Shown one piece after another: positions 9,613 through 21,414 of a stretch of DNA of 64,000 nucleotides. A program made the translations under genes and the position numbers. The notes beneath the pieces were generated by a model that saw only the letters and a list, made by a program, of their open reading frames with translations, had not been told where the DNA came from and ran no database searches. The stretch comes from Erodium maritimum (taxonomy: Eukaryota; Streptophyta; Magnoliopsida; Geraniales; Geraniaceae). Each line of letters begins with the position of its first letter. Within the stretch, counting starts at the first letter, position 1. The stretch lies in NCBI GenBank assembly GCA_963921825.1, contig OY997590.1:40441039-40505038 (forward strand), read 5' to 3'.

Positions 9613-12444
9613 GGATGCTTGTATTTATGACGATTGATAAGCCACATGCCCAAAGTCTATAAGATGTCATTAAAGGCAGTATACAGACCACATGCCTGAA
9701 GCCTATAACTTTTATTAAAGTCACAAGACGAAACCACAGGCCCGAAGCCTGTAACTTGTGTTTGAGGCCTAAAGCCTAAAATTTATATGAAATTACTTAA
9801 ATTTATTTTATCTACCCCGTGAGCTTGCTCGTTATGCGGTTATACATATATTTAATTTCGACATTTATTTTGATGACCCCACGAGCTTTCTCGGTGTGTG
9901 GTTATACTTATATATATATCTTGTTGTTACTTACTCTTATTATGTTCGCCCCATGAGTTCGCTCATTGTATTGTTATATATCTAATTATGATAACTCAAA
10001 TGTCATATATTTGTAACTCGAAGTTTACAAATATTTAGGTATTCTGGACATGCAGTTCCAAAATTGTTAAAGATATGTTCATTGGGATATTCGTTCAAAT
10101 GGAATAGATACGTGCACCATTGCTAAATGTCATATGACTAGAAGCTCATACAGACCTAACATTCCATAGAATTTGAGATGAATGTGTTGAACCATCCGTT
10201 TCATGAGAATTTAATATGTGCAGTGTTGTTAAATGTCGTATGGCTAGAAGTTCATACCGACTTAAAGTTTCACAGAACTTAAGATTGTATTTCAAGATGC
10301 ACTCTTACAGTTTATATGGCCAGAAGTTCATATAAACCTGAACTCCCAGAAGTGATGTGTTATATATGAGACAAGAGAAATCATTGGTCGATTACATGTT
10401 GTACGACCAAATGTTTTGATCAAGCATCAAACAAGGGCAAAAGAACATGGTAATAGAGAAAGTCTGATTGATGGCATCGATCCAGAAGATCTAAAGTGAA
10501 TATAATGTCTCAAACGACTCTACACATAACGATGTAGTCCATATGATCATGATTCATTTCATCGATTATTTATGGATCCCTGAATCGATCAATTCATGTG
10601 AGAAAATGATATGCGTATCACTACATAATACAAGTGTCATTGGTACAATTAAGAGCTCCAAAAGAGCTACCATGTCATTGAGATTTACAACAAAGTTAAG
10701 AATTAATGCTCCATATGAAAGTAGATCCAGAAGCATCTACTCAGTGTTAAATGCTCTATATGAAAGTAGATCCAGAAGCATCTACTCAGCATTAACGACA
10801 TACATGTCATGTTGAGACCACAAATGAGACTGGGTTTCTCTACATCACAAGAAGTGATAAATATGGTGAAAAACATGTACTTGAAAAATTACAAGCTCTA
10901 TCATCAGGTTTGTATTATACAATCATAAGAGCAAATTGAAACCTACGTGACTATGAGCCAGAAGTTCATTAGTCCCTATATTTTATGCTTTGACATAATC
11001 GTCTTGGTCATCTTGGATCAATGATGATGCGTAGGATTGTAGAGAACTCATGTGGACATTCATTAAAGGGCCGGAAGATCCTAATGTCCAATGAGATATC
11101 ATGTACAACTTGTTCGCAAGGGAAGTTAATGGTCTGACCATCTAAACACAATTTTAGTATGGAATTTTCAATTACTTATGTAAAGAATTCATGAGGATAT
11201 AATGACCATACTTAGTTTATAAGAGGCGCATCCAGAATATGATCTTATGGTATCTTGAGTCCTTGAAGGACAAGATATTTATAGCATGATCTATTAGTTT
11301 CATTTTTATGAGACGATATCCTTCACCTTGAAGTGAAGAGAAAAGGCCTTTCGGAATAAAGGCATGAAATGTTCTTGGAAAATTATTTTTGTCTCATCAT
11401 ATGTACTTAAAGTACATAAACTCGCACATTTGAAAAATGTTGCATACCAAATGCTAGACGCATTTAAAAAATAATCAGTTCATGCCAAGATACCTTCAAA
11501 GATTTAAAATCTTAGTGAAAGCAGGGAATGACTCCTCTTACACATTAGAAGCCTGAGAGGCTACTTGAATCAAAAGACATTTTTCCCCGGAAGCGGAAAT
11601 GTCAGACGAATAGAAAGGATAAGAAAGCCACATTACCAGAGGTAGTTCTAGAAGAACTACTAGGGCAGGTTCATGAAGAACCAGTAGCCCAATAAATGCC
11701 ATAAATCTCTAATACTACTGAAGAGTTGCAGGAGAAAAGAAATGAGAAAATTCATATGAACTACTCATACATAAAAGAAATCATGGAATCAAAAATCGGT
11801 TTCCATTGATAAAGACATTTCTATTAACATGATTGAAATGGTAGATGATTTTGACATTGCACCACGTGGTGCCGACTAATGTCATTTAAAGACATGTTTG
11901 GCCAATACGAGAAAATGTCAATCCAGAAGAATTGACTTATTGTCATAATGTCCAATGTTCAAAATCATGATCAAAACATCGAAATATGTTTTCCCAGCTG
12001 GGTATAGATGAATGAGAAAATAAAGATGCTGAATATAAAGCACACCTTATAAAGATATTTTTCTCAAATGAATTGAAGACAACTTTTGATAAAGTTGTGT
12101 TGTGTGATCACCATGGTATATTTGATAGATGTATCCACTGCTAATGATACTTTGAGTGCCAACATGTATAAAAGTCCCTGAAGGACTCGCATTGCCTGAA
12201 GTATTGCAATTTGCCTGAAGCACAACTCATGCATTGCCTGAAGCATTACAATTCGCCTAAAGCAAAACCCTTGAAAATTTAAATTGCCAGAAGCATTGCC
12301 ATTCCCCAAAGGATTTATGATTATCTAGAGAAAGGACTCTTTAAAGGGTTTAATTTGCATGAGGCAATGAAAGATGGTATGAGAAACCATGTACTCAGTA
12401 AGCAGTGTGGGTCGATAATATATGGAGGCCCTTGAAACTGCAGT
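9613..12444 (+). other. Degenerate Copia-1 internal region, no intact gene
   Basis: This continues Copia-1 after the solo LTR. The first part repeats leader phrases such as GCCCGAAGCCTATAAC and CCAGAAGTTCATA. Later parts give only short broken frames. Weak Copia-like fragments occur around 11700-11900, in the region that would precede RT. I see no usable reading frame longer than ~90 codons and no independent gene. Confidence 0.5.
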
Positions 12445-12790
12445 ATGTCTAAAAAAATACTTTCAAATGAAAACTTTGATGATGAAGTATGGTCTCGGCC
12501 TAAAGATCGAGCATACTTTAAATGGATCCATAAATATGAATATGCTAAGAAACGCCTGAAGCGTGTTCTACTTGATATTCAAACGACCGATCGATATTTA
12601 GATCCTAAAGAGGATCTCGTTTGTCTCAAAGAGATTAAAAGATATTTGGTCCTGAAGTACCATATCTAAATTTGAGACGTTATGATGTACAAGGCCTGAT
12701 AGAAAATTCGCAGTAAATGTGCTAGCCAGTTTGAGCTCAGAAACTACTTACCGGTTTTGAGAAAGAGGCAGATCTACAAAGCATATCCCA
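12445..12790 (+). pseudogene. Copia RT C-terminus / RNase H relic of Copia-1
   Basis: Translation gives a Copia-like 'DPKEDLVCLKE...LKY' segment (compare the family's 'LGPEVPYL'). After a stop and frame changes it gives 'CTRPDRKFAVNVLA', the relic of the conserved CTRPDIAFAVN motif that joins RT to RNase H in Copia polyproteins. Several stops interrupt it, so it is non-functional. Its position before the 3' LTR fits the gag-PR-INT-RT-RH order. Family membership is clear from the CTRPD block; lineage is not assigned. Confidence 0.6.
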
Positions 12791-13039
12791 GGACGATTAT
12801 AGGTTGAGAATATAGTTTTTCAGTGTTCAGTGTTTTGGTTGTAACCACTAGCTGCTCAGATGTCCTTTTATCATGAACTTCAGAAGAGTCATGAGATTGA
12901 CGTCAATCAGAATCATGTAGTAAAAATCCTGTAGGTTTGATTCACTAAAATTTGGGCAACATCAGTTTTTGGGAAAGTCGGTGTACGAGATGATACGAGT
13001 TGACTTTGCAAGCAACCAAGATTACTCAGTCGCTCTTTA

Positions 13040-13536
13040 GGGGGGCGATAGTCAGGGGGAGTATGTTTCCGTGCGATGCACTGTTTTTCCCTTATTCAGG
13101 TTTTGTCCCACGAGGGTTTCTTGGAAAGGTTTTTAATGAGACAACAAGTATGCACGTCCAACTCTCTGAAGTGAGTAAATGGAAGAAACACCCTAATCGG
13201 TATGACTTTTCTGACATCCACTTGTTGAAAAGTTAATGTTCAAGATCAGGATGCGTCGACTCAACCGAACAACCAAAGTGACCTGTTTGAAGTTAGAGGT
13301 AGGCAAGTTATGTGCGTTGTACTCTTTTTCCCTTATCCAAGTTCTGTTACACAGGGTTTTCTTGGAAAGGTTTTTAACAATGTCTCATCAAGCACAACTT
13401 CAAACACGTTTCGTGTGTTGCACTCTTTTCCTTACAGGTTTTGTCCCACCGAGTTTTTTTGAGTAGGTTTTTAACGAGGCGACTTGAGCTTGAAGCACGA
13501 ATGATGTATTTATAAATGGTGGTGTCCAAGAAGGAG
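13040..13536 (+). repeat. Threefold repeated Copia 3' motif and polypurine tract region
   Basis: After the purine-rich TCAGGGGGAGTATG at about 13051-13064, a motif of the form TTTTTCCCTTAT-CAGGTTTTGT-CCAC-GGTTTTCTTGGAAAGGTTTTTAA occurs three times, near 13083-13135, 13325-13380 and 13425-13475. The motif is typical of the 3' untranslated region of some plant Copia families. Here it is triplicated before the 3' LTR; spacing between copies is ~240 and ~100 bp. Confidence 0.6.
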
Positions 13537-13840
13537 TGTTGTAAAACACGTGTAAGATAGAATGGCCACCACCATTTCTTATAAAGCACGTGGCAACCAT
13601 TTATACTTTGGTTGATGACTAAGCTTTATAAGAAGGTCTATATCTATATACATGTATATACACGGTGAAAAGTAGAGACTTTCATATACATGTGTGTATC
13701 TTGCTTAATGTTCTTTATTTAGAAAAGACTTTCTAGTGCAAAGCATATAAATATCCGTACTAGTGTTTTCATCTTGAAGACCCCTAAGCAACTTATCATA
13801 TGCATATTTGAATCTTGATTTTGTTTACTATTTCACAACA
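13537..13840 (+). repeat. 3' LTR of Copia-1
   Basis: It starts TGTTGTAAAACACGTGTAAG and ends TATTTCACAACA, and it aligns with the 5' LTR at 2786-3104. The TSD GTTTT follows at 13841-13845. Confidence 0.85.
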
Positions 13841-13845
13841 GTTTT

Positions 13846-14838
13846 TCAATTTTTGATAATTTTTAAGAAAAATTGGGCTGGTGGTTATGCCATGCCAACG
13901 GTCATTTTTTCATCTAAACGCCAAGAGTCAATCATACGGGAGTAGGTCGATGTTGGGTAGTCGAGGTCCAAGGCTGCCTTCCACACTCGAAGCCCCGACC
14001 TCCGAGGACATTATTCTGCTGTGAGGTTATCGGAAATAAAAATAAATTCCCCCAATAAAATCTGCCAAACCCATTGCCCAAAATAGGATTTGAATCAAAA
14101 AGTGATAAAAATAATCATCCACAAATAAAAAATAAGAAAGAAAAAAAAAACAACAAGTAACAACCTCTGCTGGTTTATTTGATAAACAGACCTGGAAATT
14201 GGAATTGGAGGAGAATATGCCATTGATGATTTTCTGTCTCTCATATACCATTGCCTTGTCTCTGCTTTGAGATTATTCATATCATTTCCTCCCCCATTCT
14301 CTTCCAGGTGCCTCCTCCCTCTGTTCCCATTCATTTTCATTTCCCGACAACAGAACCCTAATGTGGGTTTTGATTTTGTCTGTTTTATTGTACAATGGTA
14401 GCTTGAGATAATTGAATGAACATCTTCTAGGTCAAATACTAATATGGCATTACATAATACTGTGATTTGTTCTATGTTTATTATGCCACTTTTTTATTCT
14501 TATTTTAGGATGAAAATCCATTGGATTCTTGGGATAATTAACTTCTTCTCTGTTGAAATAGTGAGAAATCAACTCTACATTTTCATTATTATTTTTTGAT
14601 TTCATCTCTTGCTTCCATACTCATGAACTGAGAGGCCTCTAAAAGTTTTAAGTAAGCCTCATTCCATTGATCACGATAAATGTTTCAGACCTCTAATCTT
14701 GATTAGTTATACTACATATGATGTTTCATATTGATAATCTTAATCATAATTTGCACTCAGGAATTGGTTGCTGGTCTTTATGGTTACTTTGTGAATTTGA
14801 ATAAAGTCAAGTAACATGAGCTCCTGCATGACAGTTCA
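13846..14838 (+). promoter_or_regulatory. Upstream region of the metallophosphoesterase gene
   Basis: There is no coding gene here. The 14270-14370 part is C/T-rich and 5'-UTR-like. A TTGCACTCAG acceptor-like site at about 14751-14760 lies 78 bp before the start codon, so a 5'-UTR intron with its donor somewhere in 14370-14400 is plausible. I cannot place the transcription start or a convincing TATA box. The Copia-1 3' LTR ends about 1 kb upstream of the start codon. Confidence 0.35.
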
Positions 14839-17800
14839 ATGGGATCAGATAGGTTACTAGATTCCTTCAGAATGGAGCGGGTCAGGACAATTTTTACTCA
14901 TAGATATCCTTACCCACATGAGCATTCAAGGCATGCCTTAATCACTGTGGCAGTGGGTTGCTTGTTTTTTATCTCTTCCGATAACATGCATACTCTTGTT
15001 GAGAAGCTAGACAACAATATCAAATGGTGGTCTATGTATGCTTGTTTGCTTGGTTTCTTCTACTTCTTTTCTTCCCCATTTGTTGGCAAGACTATCACAC
15101 CGAGCTATTCCAACTTCAGTAGATGGTGAGTATATAATTTTTGTTTGTTGCATCAATACTTTGCACATCATACGCAGACATTATGGTGTAGGGAACTAGC
15201 CAAAGGTGGTCACCTCTTGAATTTTTTTTATGCAGGTATATTGCCTGGATTTTAGTTGCAGCATTGTATCATCTTCCTAGTTTTCAGTCAATGGGAGTTG
15301 ACATGAGGATGAACCTATCACTATTTTTGACAATATATATTTCTTCTATCCTGTTTCTTCTTGTTTTCCACATTCTTTTCCTTGGACTTTGGTATATTGG
15401 TCTTGTTTCTCGTGTGGCTGGTAAAAGGCCAGAGATCCTGACTATACTCCAGAACTGTGCTGTAAGTTTTCTGTGAGTTCATACTTGGATTCCAGATCTT
15501 TTTATTTTCACTTTAAAATGTTCACCTTGTTATGACGTGTTCATTGTTTGAATAGGTTCTCAGTATAGCCTGTTGCGTATTTTATAGTCACTGTGGTAAT
15601 CGTGCCTGTATGGGTAAGAAAACACTCGAACGGAGAAATGCTGCCTGGTTTTCTCTGAGGGATACATTGCTTGCAAAATTCGTGCTTATGAATGAGCTGA
15701 AAGATCAGGTCTGCTCCTCATGGTTTGCTCCGGTCGGGTCTGCTAGTGATTATCCACTTCTGTCAAAGTGGGTTATTTATGGGGAGGTATGATTGCAGCA
15801 TTTGCAATTTTTTAGCACCTCGGCTTCCTGGGTTGTTTCCATCCTTATCTTCTATTATTTTCCATCTCAGTTAGGTTGCAGCGATTCGTTGGCTGATATA
15901 TCAGACGAAATATCTCCCATATACTCGTTATGGGCCACATTTATAGGCCTTTACATTGCCAATTATGTTGTTGAAAGATCTACGGGGTAAGCAGTCTCGA
16001 ACTAGCAACTTGATAGTTTTTGTGAAACTTCATCATGTCATGAAGCCAGATTCTCATCTCATAGGCCATTTTCATATAGATAACCAAATGACTTGTATTG
16101 TTTTCCTTATTCATTTCTTTCTGACATATAAACAGGTGGGCTCTTTCTCATCCAGAGTTAGTTGAGGACTATGATAAGTGTAAGAAGCAGATGAAGCCCG
16201 ATTTCTTGGATATGGTTCCTTGGTATTCAGGGTACATGTTTTAAATTCCTTAAATAAATATAACGACAAAGGGAGTGTCGGGAGGTGAAATTTTATAAAT
16301 TTATTGCTAAAATTCTATGTTGCCATTATGCTGCAGATCATCAGCTGATTTGTTCAAAACAGTTTTTGATCTCATTGTATCTGTGACTGTGTTTGTTGGC
16401 CGCTTTGACATGCGCATGATGCAGGTGGAGTCTCATACTATATATTTGTATTTATTAAGATAATGTTAGTAATATATCATGTTTATCATATGATAGCGGA
16501 ATTTGTTCTAATTCTCTCCAGTGGTTCCCATAGACCTTTTTAGAGTTTAATCAATGAAACAACATCTTGTTAGTACCTGTTTTGACTTACTAGGCTGTAA
16601 TCAAATCTAGACAATAATATTGATGGATAAAGATTTTTATCACACGGGCGATTTTGTATCATGATTTGATTTCGGTATCTGAATTCTTGCGCCTTTCCTC
16701 CTCATGACCAGGCAGCTATGAGCAAAGTTCGGGATGGAGCTGAAGAATCTGATCTTTTATATGATCATTTGCGTGAAAAAGAAGATTTTTGGTTTGACTT
16801 CATGGCTGATACTGGTGATGGTGGGAACTCATCTTATTCTGTGGCACGACTTCTTGCTCAGCCTTCAATCCAGCTGACTGAAGGGCGTTCTATGGTCACT
16901 CTACCACGTGCAAACTTGCTACTTATTGGAGGGGATCTAGCGTGAGTATATCTATACTTTGATTCCTGTCAGATATCTGATTAGTTATATATTTCTGCTC
17001 CTGTCATGTAGGTATCCAAACCCGTCAGTGTTTACATATTTAAGGCGTTTTATTTGCCCTTTTGAGGATGCTCTCCAGCCTCCACTATGGTTCAAAGAAG
17101 AGCATATAGCTGTAAACAAACCAGAGCTCCCCCCAGAAATTGCAGAACTGAAGCAATATGACGGGCCTCAGACTTTTGTTATCCCTGGAAACCATGGTTA
17201 GTTGTAGTCTACTTATCACTTTGTTACTCTTTTGATTGTCAATGTAGCATGCAATGATCGTTTGGGTTTTACAGATTGGTTTGATGGTCTTCATACTTTT
17301 ATGAGGTTCATATGTCACAAGAGCTGGTTGGGTGGGTGGTTTATGCCTCAGAAGAAGAGTTACTTTGCTTTGCAACTCCCTAAAGGATGGTGGGTGTTTG
17401 GGCTCGATCTGGCCCTCCACGGTGATATTGATGTTTACCAGTTCAAGTTCTTTTCAGAGGTAACAAAGCAAAAGGTATGTTTCTTTGTTGCTCCAACCTA
17501 AATTGCTAGGGTTAACTCACTGTATAATGATAGAAAAATGAATTTGACATGGCGTGGCGTGGTAAACCTATGTAATGCCATTTTTCATTCAACAATGCAG
17601 AATTGGAGTAAACTTAATTGATGAAGACTTTGTCTTCAATTCTTGTTTGCTTTCTATTATTCATAAGAACATGACAAATCTGTTTGATTCAGGTGGGAGA
17701 AAATGACTCTGTGATTGTTATGACACATGAACCTAATTGGCTTCTGGATTGTTACTGGCACGGAAGCTCTGGAATGAACATCAATCACCTTTTATGCGAT

Positions 17801-19734
17801 TATTTGAAGGGAAGATGTAGGCTTAGAATTTCTGGTGACTTGCATCAATACATGCGCCATTCATCCGTTCCATCAGATAATCCGGCTTATGTGGAGCACT
17901 TACTTGTGAATGGCTGTGGTGGGGCATTTTTGCACCCTACTCACGTCTTCAGTGATTTTGATGAATACTGTGGATCTCATTATGAGATCAAGGTTGCTTA
18001 TCCTTCTTTTGAAGATTCAAGCCGGGTAAAGTGATTTTCTTTCCTCGCGCATGTTATAATGGATTTCCATTTACCTTCTTTTTTTCTTGAGGCAATGAAG
18101 TCTTGGTGTAGATTGCTTTGGGGAACATTTTGAAGTTCCGTAAGAAGAATTGGCAGTTTGATTTTATTGGTGGTATCATATACTTTTTATTGGTATTTTC
18201 CATGTTCCCGCAGGTGAGTTTTATTTTAGTTTTCTATAATATTTCTAGATCATTGAATACTATGTTAGTAATAGACAGTTCGTGTGTCTGCTTGTTTCTA
18301 GTGTAAGCTTGATCACATCCTGCAAGATGATTCCTTCTCTGGTCATCTGGGGAGTTTCTTCGCCACAGTGGGGGGTGCTTTCATCTACATGCTGGAAGAT
18401 TCTTATGTATCTTTAGCAGGTGCCATAGTGTTGCTTATTGCGGCGATTTCTTTTGTTCCTTCTAAAGTGTCGAAGAAGAAAAGAGTGATAATTGGAACCC
18501 TTCACGTTGCATCCCACCTGGCCGCAGCACTCATTCTCATGTTGCTTTTGGAACTAGGCATCGAAACATGTATCCGCCATAACCTGTTAGCAACTTCAGG
18601 TGAATTTTCTTATTTAAATACAAGACTAGTGAAGAGACAGATTATGAGTATGATTGTTGTGGATATCTTCCAGGTTATCATTCCCTATATCAGTGGTACC
18701 AATCAGTGGAGAATGAGCATTTCCCGGATCCAACTGGGCTTCGAGCTCGTATGGAACAATGGTCATTTGGTCTGTATCCTGCGTGCATTAAGTACCTGAT
18801 GTCTGCGTTTGACATTCCGGAGGTGATGGCCGTGACCAGAAGCAACATTTGCAAGGAAGGTATGGAGTCGCTCTCCCGCGGGGGAGCTGTTATATACTAT
18901 GCTTCCGTCTTCCTCTATTTCTGGGTATTTTCAACTCCCATTGTCTCCTTGGTGTTTGGAAGTTACCTCTACATCTGTATCAACTGGCTTCACGTGCACT
19001 TTGATGAAGCCTTCTCCTCTCTCCGCATTGCTAATTACAAGTCATTCACGCGCTTCCACATCACCAACCATGGCGATCTTGAGGTCTTCACCCTTGCAGT
19101 GGATAAGGTAAAGTAGGGATAATTGTCCAAAACAACCCCAAAGTTTCGTCCACAAACGAGTTGATGCACAAAGTTTCGTCCACGCTGTGTGGCTACCCTG
19201 AAGTTTTGTCCTCGACTTTTTTAGTTTTGACGTAATAGGGATGTCTAGAATGATGGTCTGGGGCCTCTGGGCAGTGCTTCCCGGATTGAATAGAAGCGTG
19301 GACAAAACTTCAATGCACCCACAAAAGCGTGAGTAAAACTTCAATGCACCCACAAAAGCATGGACAAAACTTCAGGGTAGCCACAGCGTGGACAAAACTT
19401 TGTGCATCAACTCGTTTGTGGACGAAACTTTAGGGTAGTTTTGGACAATTATCCCGGTAAAGTATGGAAGCCTCTCACATGGAAGAAGAGAGAGTGTTGA
19501 TATACTAGTTGGGTTGTGTTGCAGGTTCCAAAGGACTGGAAGCTGGATCCTGCTTGGGATGCTGAGGTGAAGAAACCACAGCAGTTGAGCCATGAGAGAA
19601 ATTACCCTAGCAAATGGAGTGCAACTGTGCCTCATCTGGATCCTGTAACTAGTGTTAGAATTGTTGATCAATTTGTTATTACACGAACAAAAAAGGCTGA
19701 TATCGTAGCTTGTAACGGGTCTGTAATTAGCTGA
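14839..19734 (+). CDS. Multi-pass membrane calcineurin-like metallophosphoesterase (14 exons)
   Basis: Exons: 14839-15125, 15236-15461, 15556-15786, 15871-15986, 16136-16231, 16337-16424, 16712-16941, 17012-17196, 17275-17474, 17693-18025, 18112-18213, 18302-18599, 18674-19107, 19525-19734. All introns are GT-AG, the sum is 3036 nt, and the product is ~1011 residues. The N-terminal third and the C-terminal ~350 residues hold several hydrophobic segments each. The central domain carries the metal-binding motifs in order: DTGD (~381), GGDLAYP (~421), GNHD (~484), MTHEP (~563) and SGDLHQY (~600). These mark the calcineurin-like phosphoesterase fold with a two-metal site that hydrolyses phosphate esters; the substrate is unknown. 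The length and architecture fit a conserved single-copy plant family annotated as calcineurin-like metallophosphoesterase. The start ATG (MGSDRLLDSF) is the first in frame before the conserved TIFTHRYPYPHEHS segment. Intron 13 holds a MITE. There are no frame breaks, so the gene looks functional. Confidence 0.93.
19116..19455. mobile_element. MULE-type MITE in intron 13 of the phosphoesterase gene
   Basis: This 340-bp fold-back element has ~95-bp inverted ends, GGGATAATTGTCCAAAAC on both sides, continuing through GTTTCGTCCACAAACGAG and GTTGATGCACAAAGTTT. It is flanked by a perfect 9-bp duplication GGTAAAGTA (19107-19115, 19456-19464), as expected for Mutator-like MITEs. The duplicated target is the exon 13 / intron 13 donor itself: AAG|GTAAAG is kept on the left, and a decoy copy sits to the right of the element. 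Confidence 0.9.
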
Positions 19735-20080
19735 TCCCGACTTGTTTGGAAATTGTAAAATCATTGTAATCCTCTGCTTTTTACAAAGCAGCAGGGGAGA
19801 AGAATAGAGTGAAAAATTGGAAGTCGTTTAGCATCTTGACATGCATCATTGCTTTGTAAATATTAACTGATGGTGTTTGAGATTATTTATGCAGGTAACC
19901 GAGGCTATATGGTACTGGTAGGAAACCAACTTTGCTTAAGCTAAGAGCATCCCTAATCGGCGGTGAAAATGACGTTGTTTTGTAAACGCTTCTGAAATCG
20001 GTGTGGACGAGGTTGAAACGACAACGGAATAAGCCACATTATGTATCAGTCCCAACGATCATATTAGCTTGACCATTGTT
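19735..20080 (+). other. 3' UTR / downstream flank of the phosphoesterase gene
   Basis: Non-coding, beginning after the TGA. A poly(A) signal is not obvious; AT-rich TTGTAAATATTAACTG at about 19854 is a candidate 3' end region. GAGCATCCCTAATCGGC at about 19945 resembles a Tourist/PIF MITE terminus, but no partner end was found. Confidence 0.35.
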
Positions 20081-21110
20081 TAAAGAGTAAATTTCATCGC
20101 ACTACCCTAACTAGTAATTTTTTTCAACTCACTACTATAACTTTAATTCTTGGCACCTCACAATATTTTGGAATTGGATTTTTTTTCACTTTCATACTTA
20201 CTGTCAACTTTTTATCTATTTTGGATGGAAAATGGTCATCACATGCCCCTAATTTTTCAAACAAATACCCAAACTACCCTTTACCCATTAAAACCCTAAA
20301 CTACCTCTCTCTCTCTCGTCTCTCATCTCTCAACCCCAATCTCAACCCACAAGTCCTCCTCTCTTCATGGTGGCGTGTTATCCGACGACATCCACGTGCG
20401 GCGTTCCGACGAGCCCCAACCCACGACGACCCCGCCTCTGGTTCAGCGTCGGCTAGAGGATGTTGAAGAGGACCCACGCGATGGACAGAACGAGGGGGAT
20501 CTGGGTTATCTGCTAGACGACGAGGGCGGAGTCATAGGAGCTCAGGGAGAAAAATACGACTCCGACAATAGCGCCGACAAGAGAGGTGCAAAGTTTGGGG
20601 GTTTGGGTGGGTTTTGAGAAGGTTACAGTGAGTAAATTTGGTAAGTATTAGATTTGTCTTAAGTTGGATTGGATCTGGAATTGTGAACTAGTTTCTTAAA
20701 ATGGTTTGAGGCTTTTTGAAATTGCTACTCCAAAATGCAAAGTTTGGAGCTTTTTGAAAATGATTATGATTTTGGAAAGATAATAAAGATGCCCACGTAA
20801 GATACGGTGATGAAATTGTTACCGTTGAAAAAATTATTTCTGAGAAGAAAAATGAAAAAAAATTAATAAGAAAAGAATTAAAAAAAATACAGGGTTATCA
20901 TCATCCGAGTACCCTAAAAATACTTGATTTTCATCTGAGTACCCTAACCAAACTTTGTGACACATCAGTACCCAAACGAAACATGTTGTTTCAACTTAGT
21001 ATTCGCCGTTAGTTTTCCATCCATTTTGGATGGAAAATGGTCATGTGTCAGGCACATGACCCCAATTTTTTCAAAAATACCCAAAGTACCCCTTATTTCT
21101 TTTAACCCCC
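20081..21110 (+). other. Two related MULE-like left ends with intervening non-TE sequence
   Basis: Segments 20081-20320 and 20893-21110 share, in the same orientation, a leading (T/C)ATC(G/A)-x-ACTACCC / GAGTACCC block, then TTTTGGATGGAAAATGGTCAT, then a CACATG(A/C)CCC and AAATACCCAAA block. This layout matches MULE-type terminal regions, but matching right ends were not found. Between them (20340-20620) lies a GC-rich piece with an open frame on the plus strand and hydrophobic runs on the minus strand, possibly a captured gene fragment. No product is recognised. Confidence 0.35.
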
Positions 21111-21261
21111 AATTTTAAATAAAATAAAAATAATAATAAAAATTTTAAAAAAAACATCTCTCATCTCACTTAAAAATAAATTAAATAAAATTTGAAATGT
21201 TTAACGGGTCTAATCCTCATCCTCTTATCATTCATCTCTTATCCCTCTCATTTCTTCTAAC

Positions 21262-21351
21262 GGTGAGCGGCGGCGGAGGTTCTTCCCAGGCGAGTGGCAG
21301 CGGTTCTTCCCAGGCGAGTGGCGGCGGTTCTTCTTGGGGGGGGGGGGGAAT
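21262..21351. repeat. 27-bp GC-rich tandem repeat and G run
   Basis: GGCGGTTCTTCCCAGGCGAG-type units occur about three times in tandem. A run of about twelve G follows at 21337-21349. The short Ser/Gly-rich frame over it is repeat-driven. Confidence 0.7.
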
Positions 21352-21414
21352 AATTACTTTCCTTTCGTGTTTGAGGTGCAGCAACTGAGAGTGGAGATGA
21401 AAAAGATGAACTAA

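Larger units (their letters stand above)
2786..13840 (+). mobile_element. Degenerate Ty1/Copia LTR retrotransposon (Copia-1) with nested insertions
   Basis: Matching LTRs of 319 bp (2786-3104) and 304 bp (13537-13840) are flanked by a perfect 5-bp target-site duplication GTTTT (2781-2785 and 13841-13845). The internal region keeps a degenerate initiator-Met primer site and relics of RT/RNase H. It was later invaded by a MULE (3241-5612) and a gypsy solo LTR (6639-9612). The two LTRs differ by roughly 8% by eye, so the insertion is old. No intact ORF remains. Confidence 0.85.

Noticed and set aside
14027-14340. Minus-strand ORFs upstream of the phosphoesterase gene
   Set aside because: Low-complexity, no domain, and they overlap the likely 5' UTR/promoter. 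There is no supporting splice or start context.
19042-19764. Minus-strand ORFs across intron 13 and exon 14
   Set aside because: They are generated by the MITE's inverted repeats and by antisense of the terminal exon.
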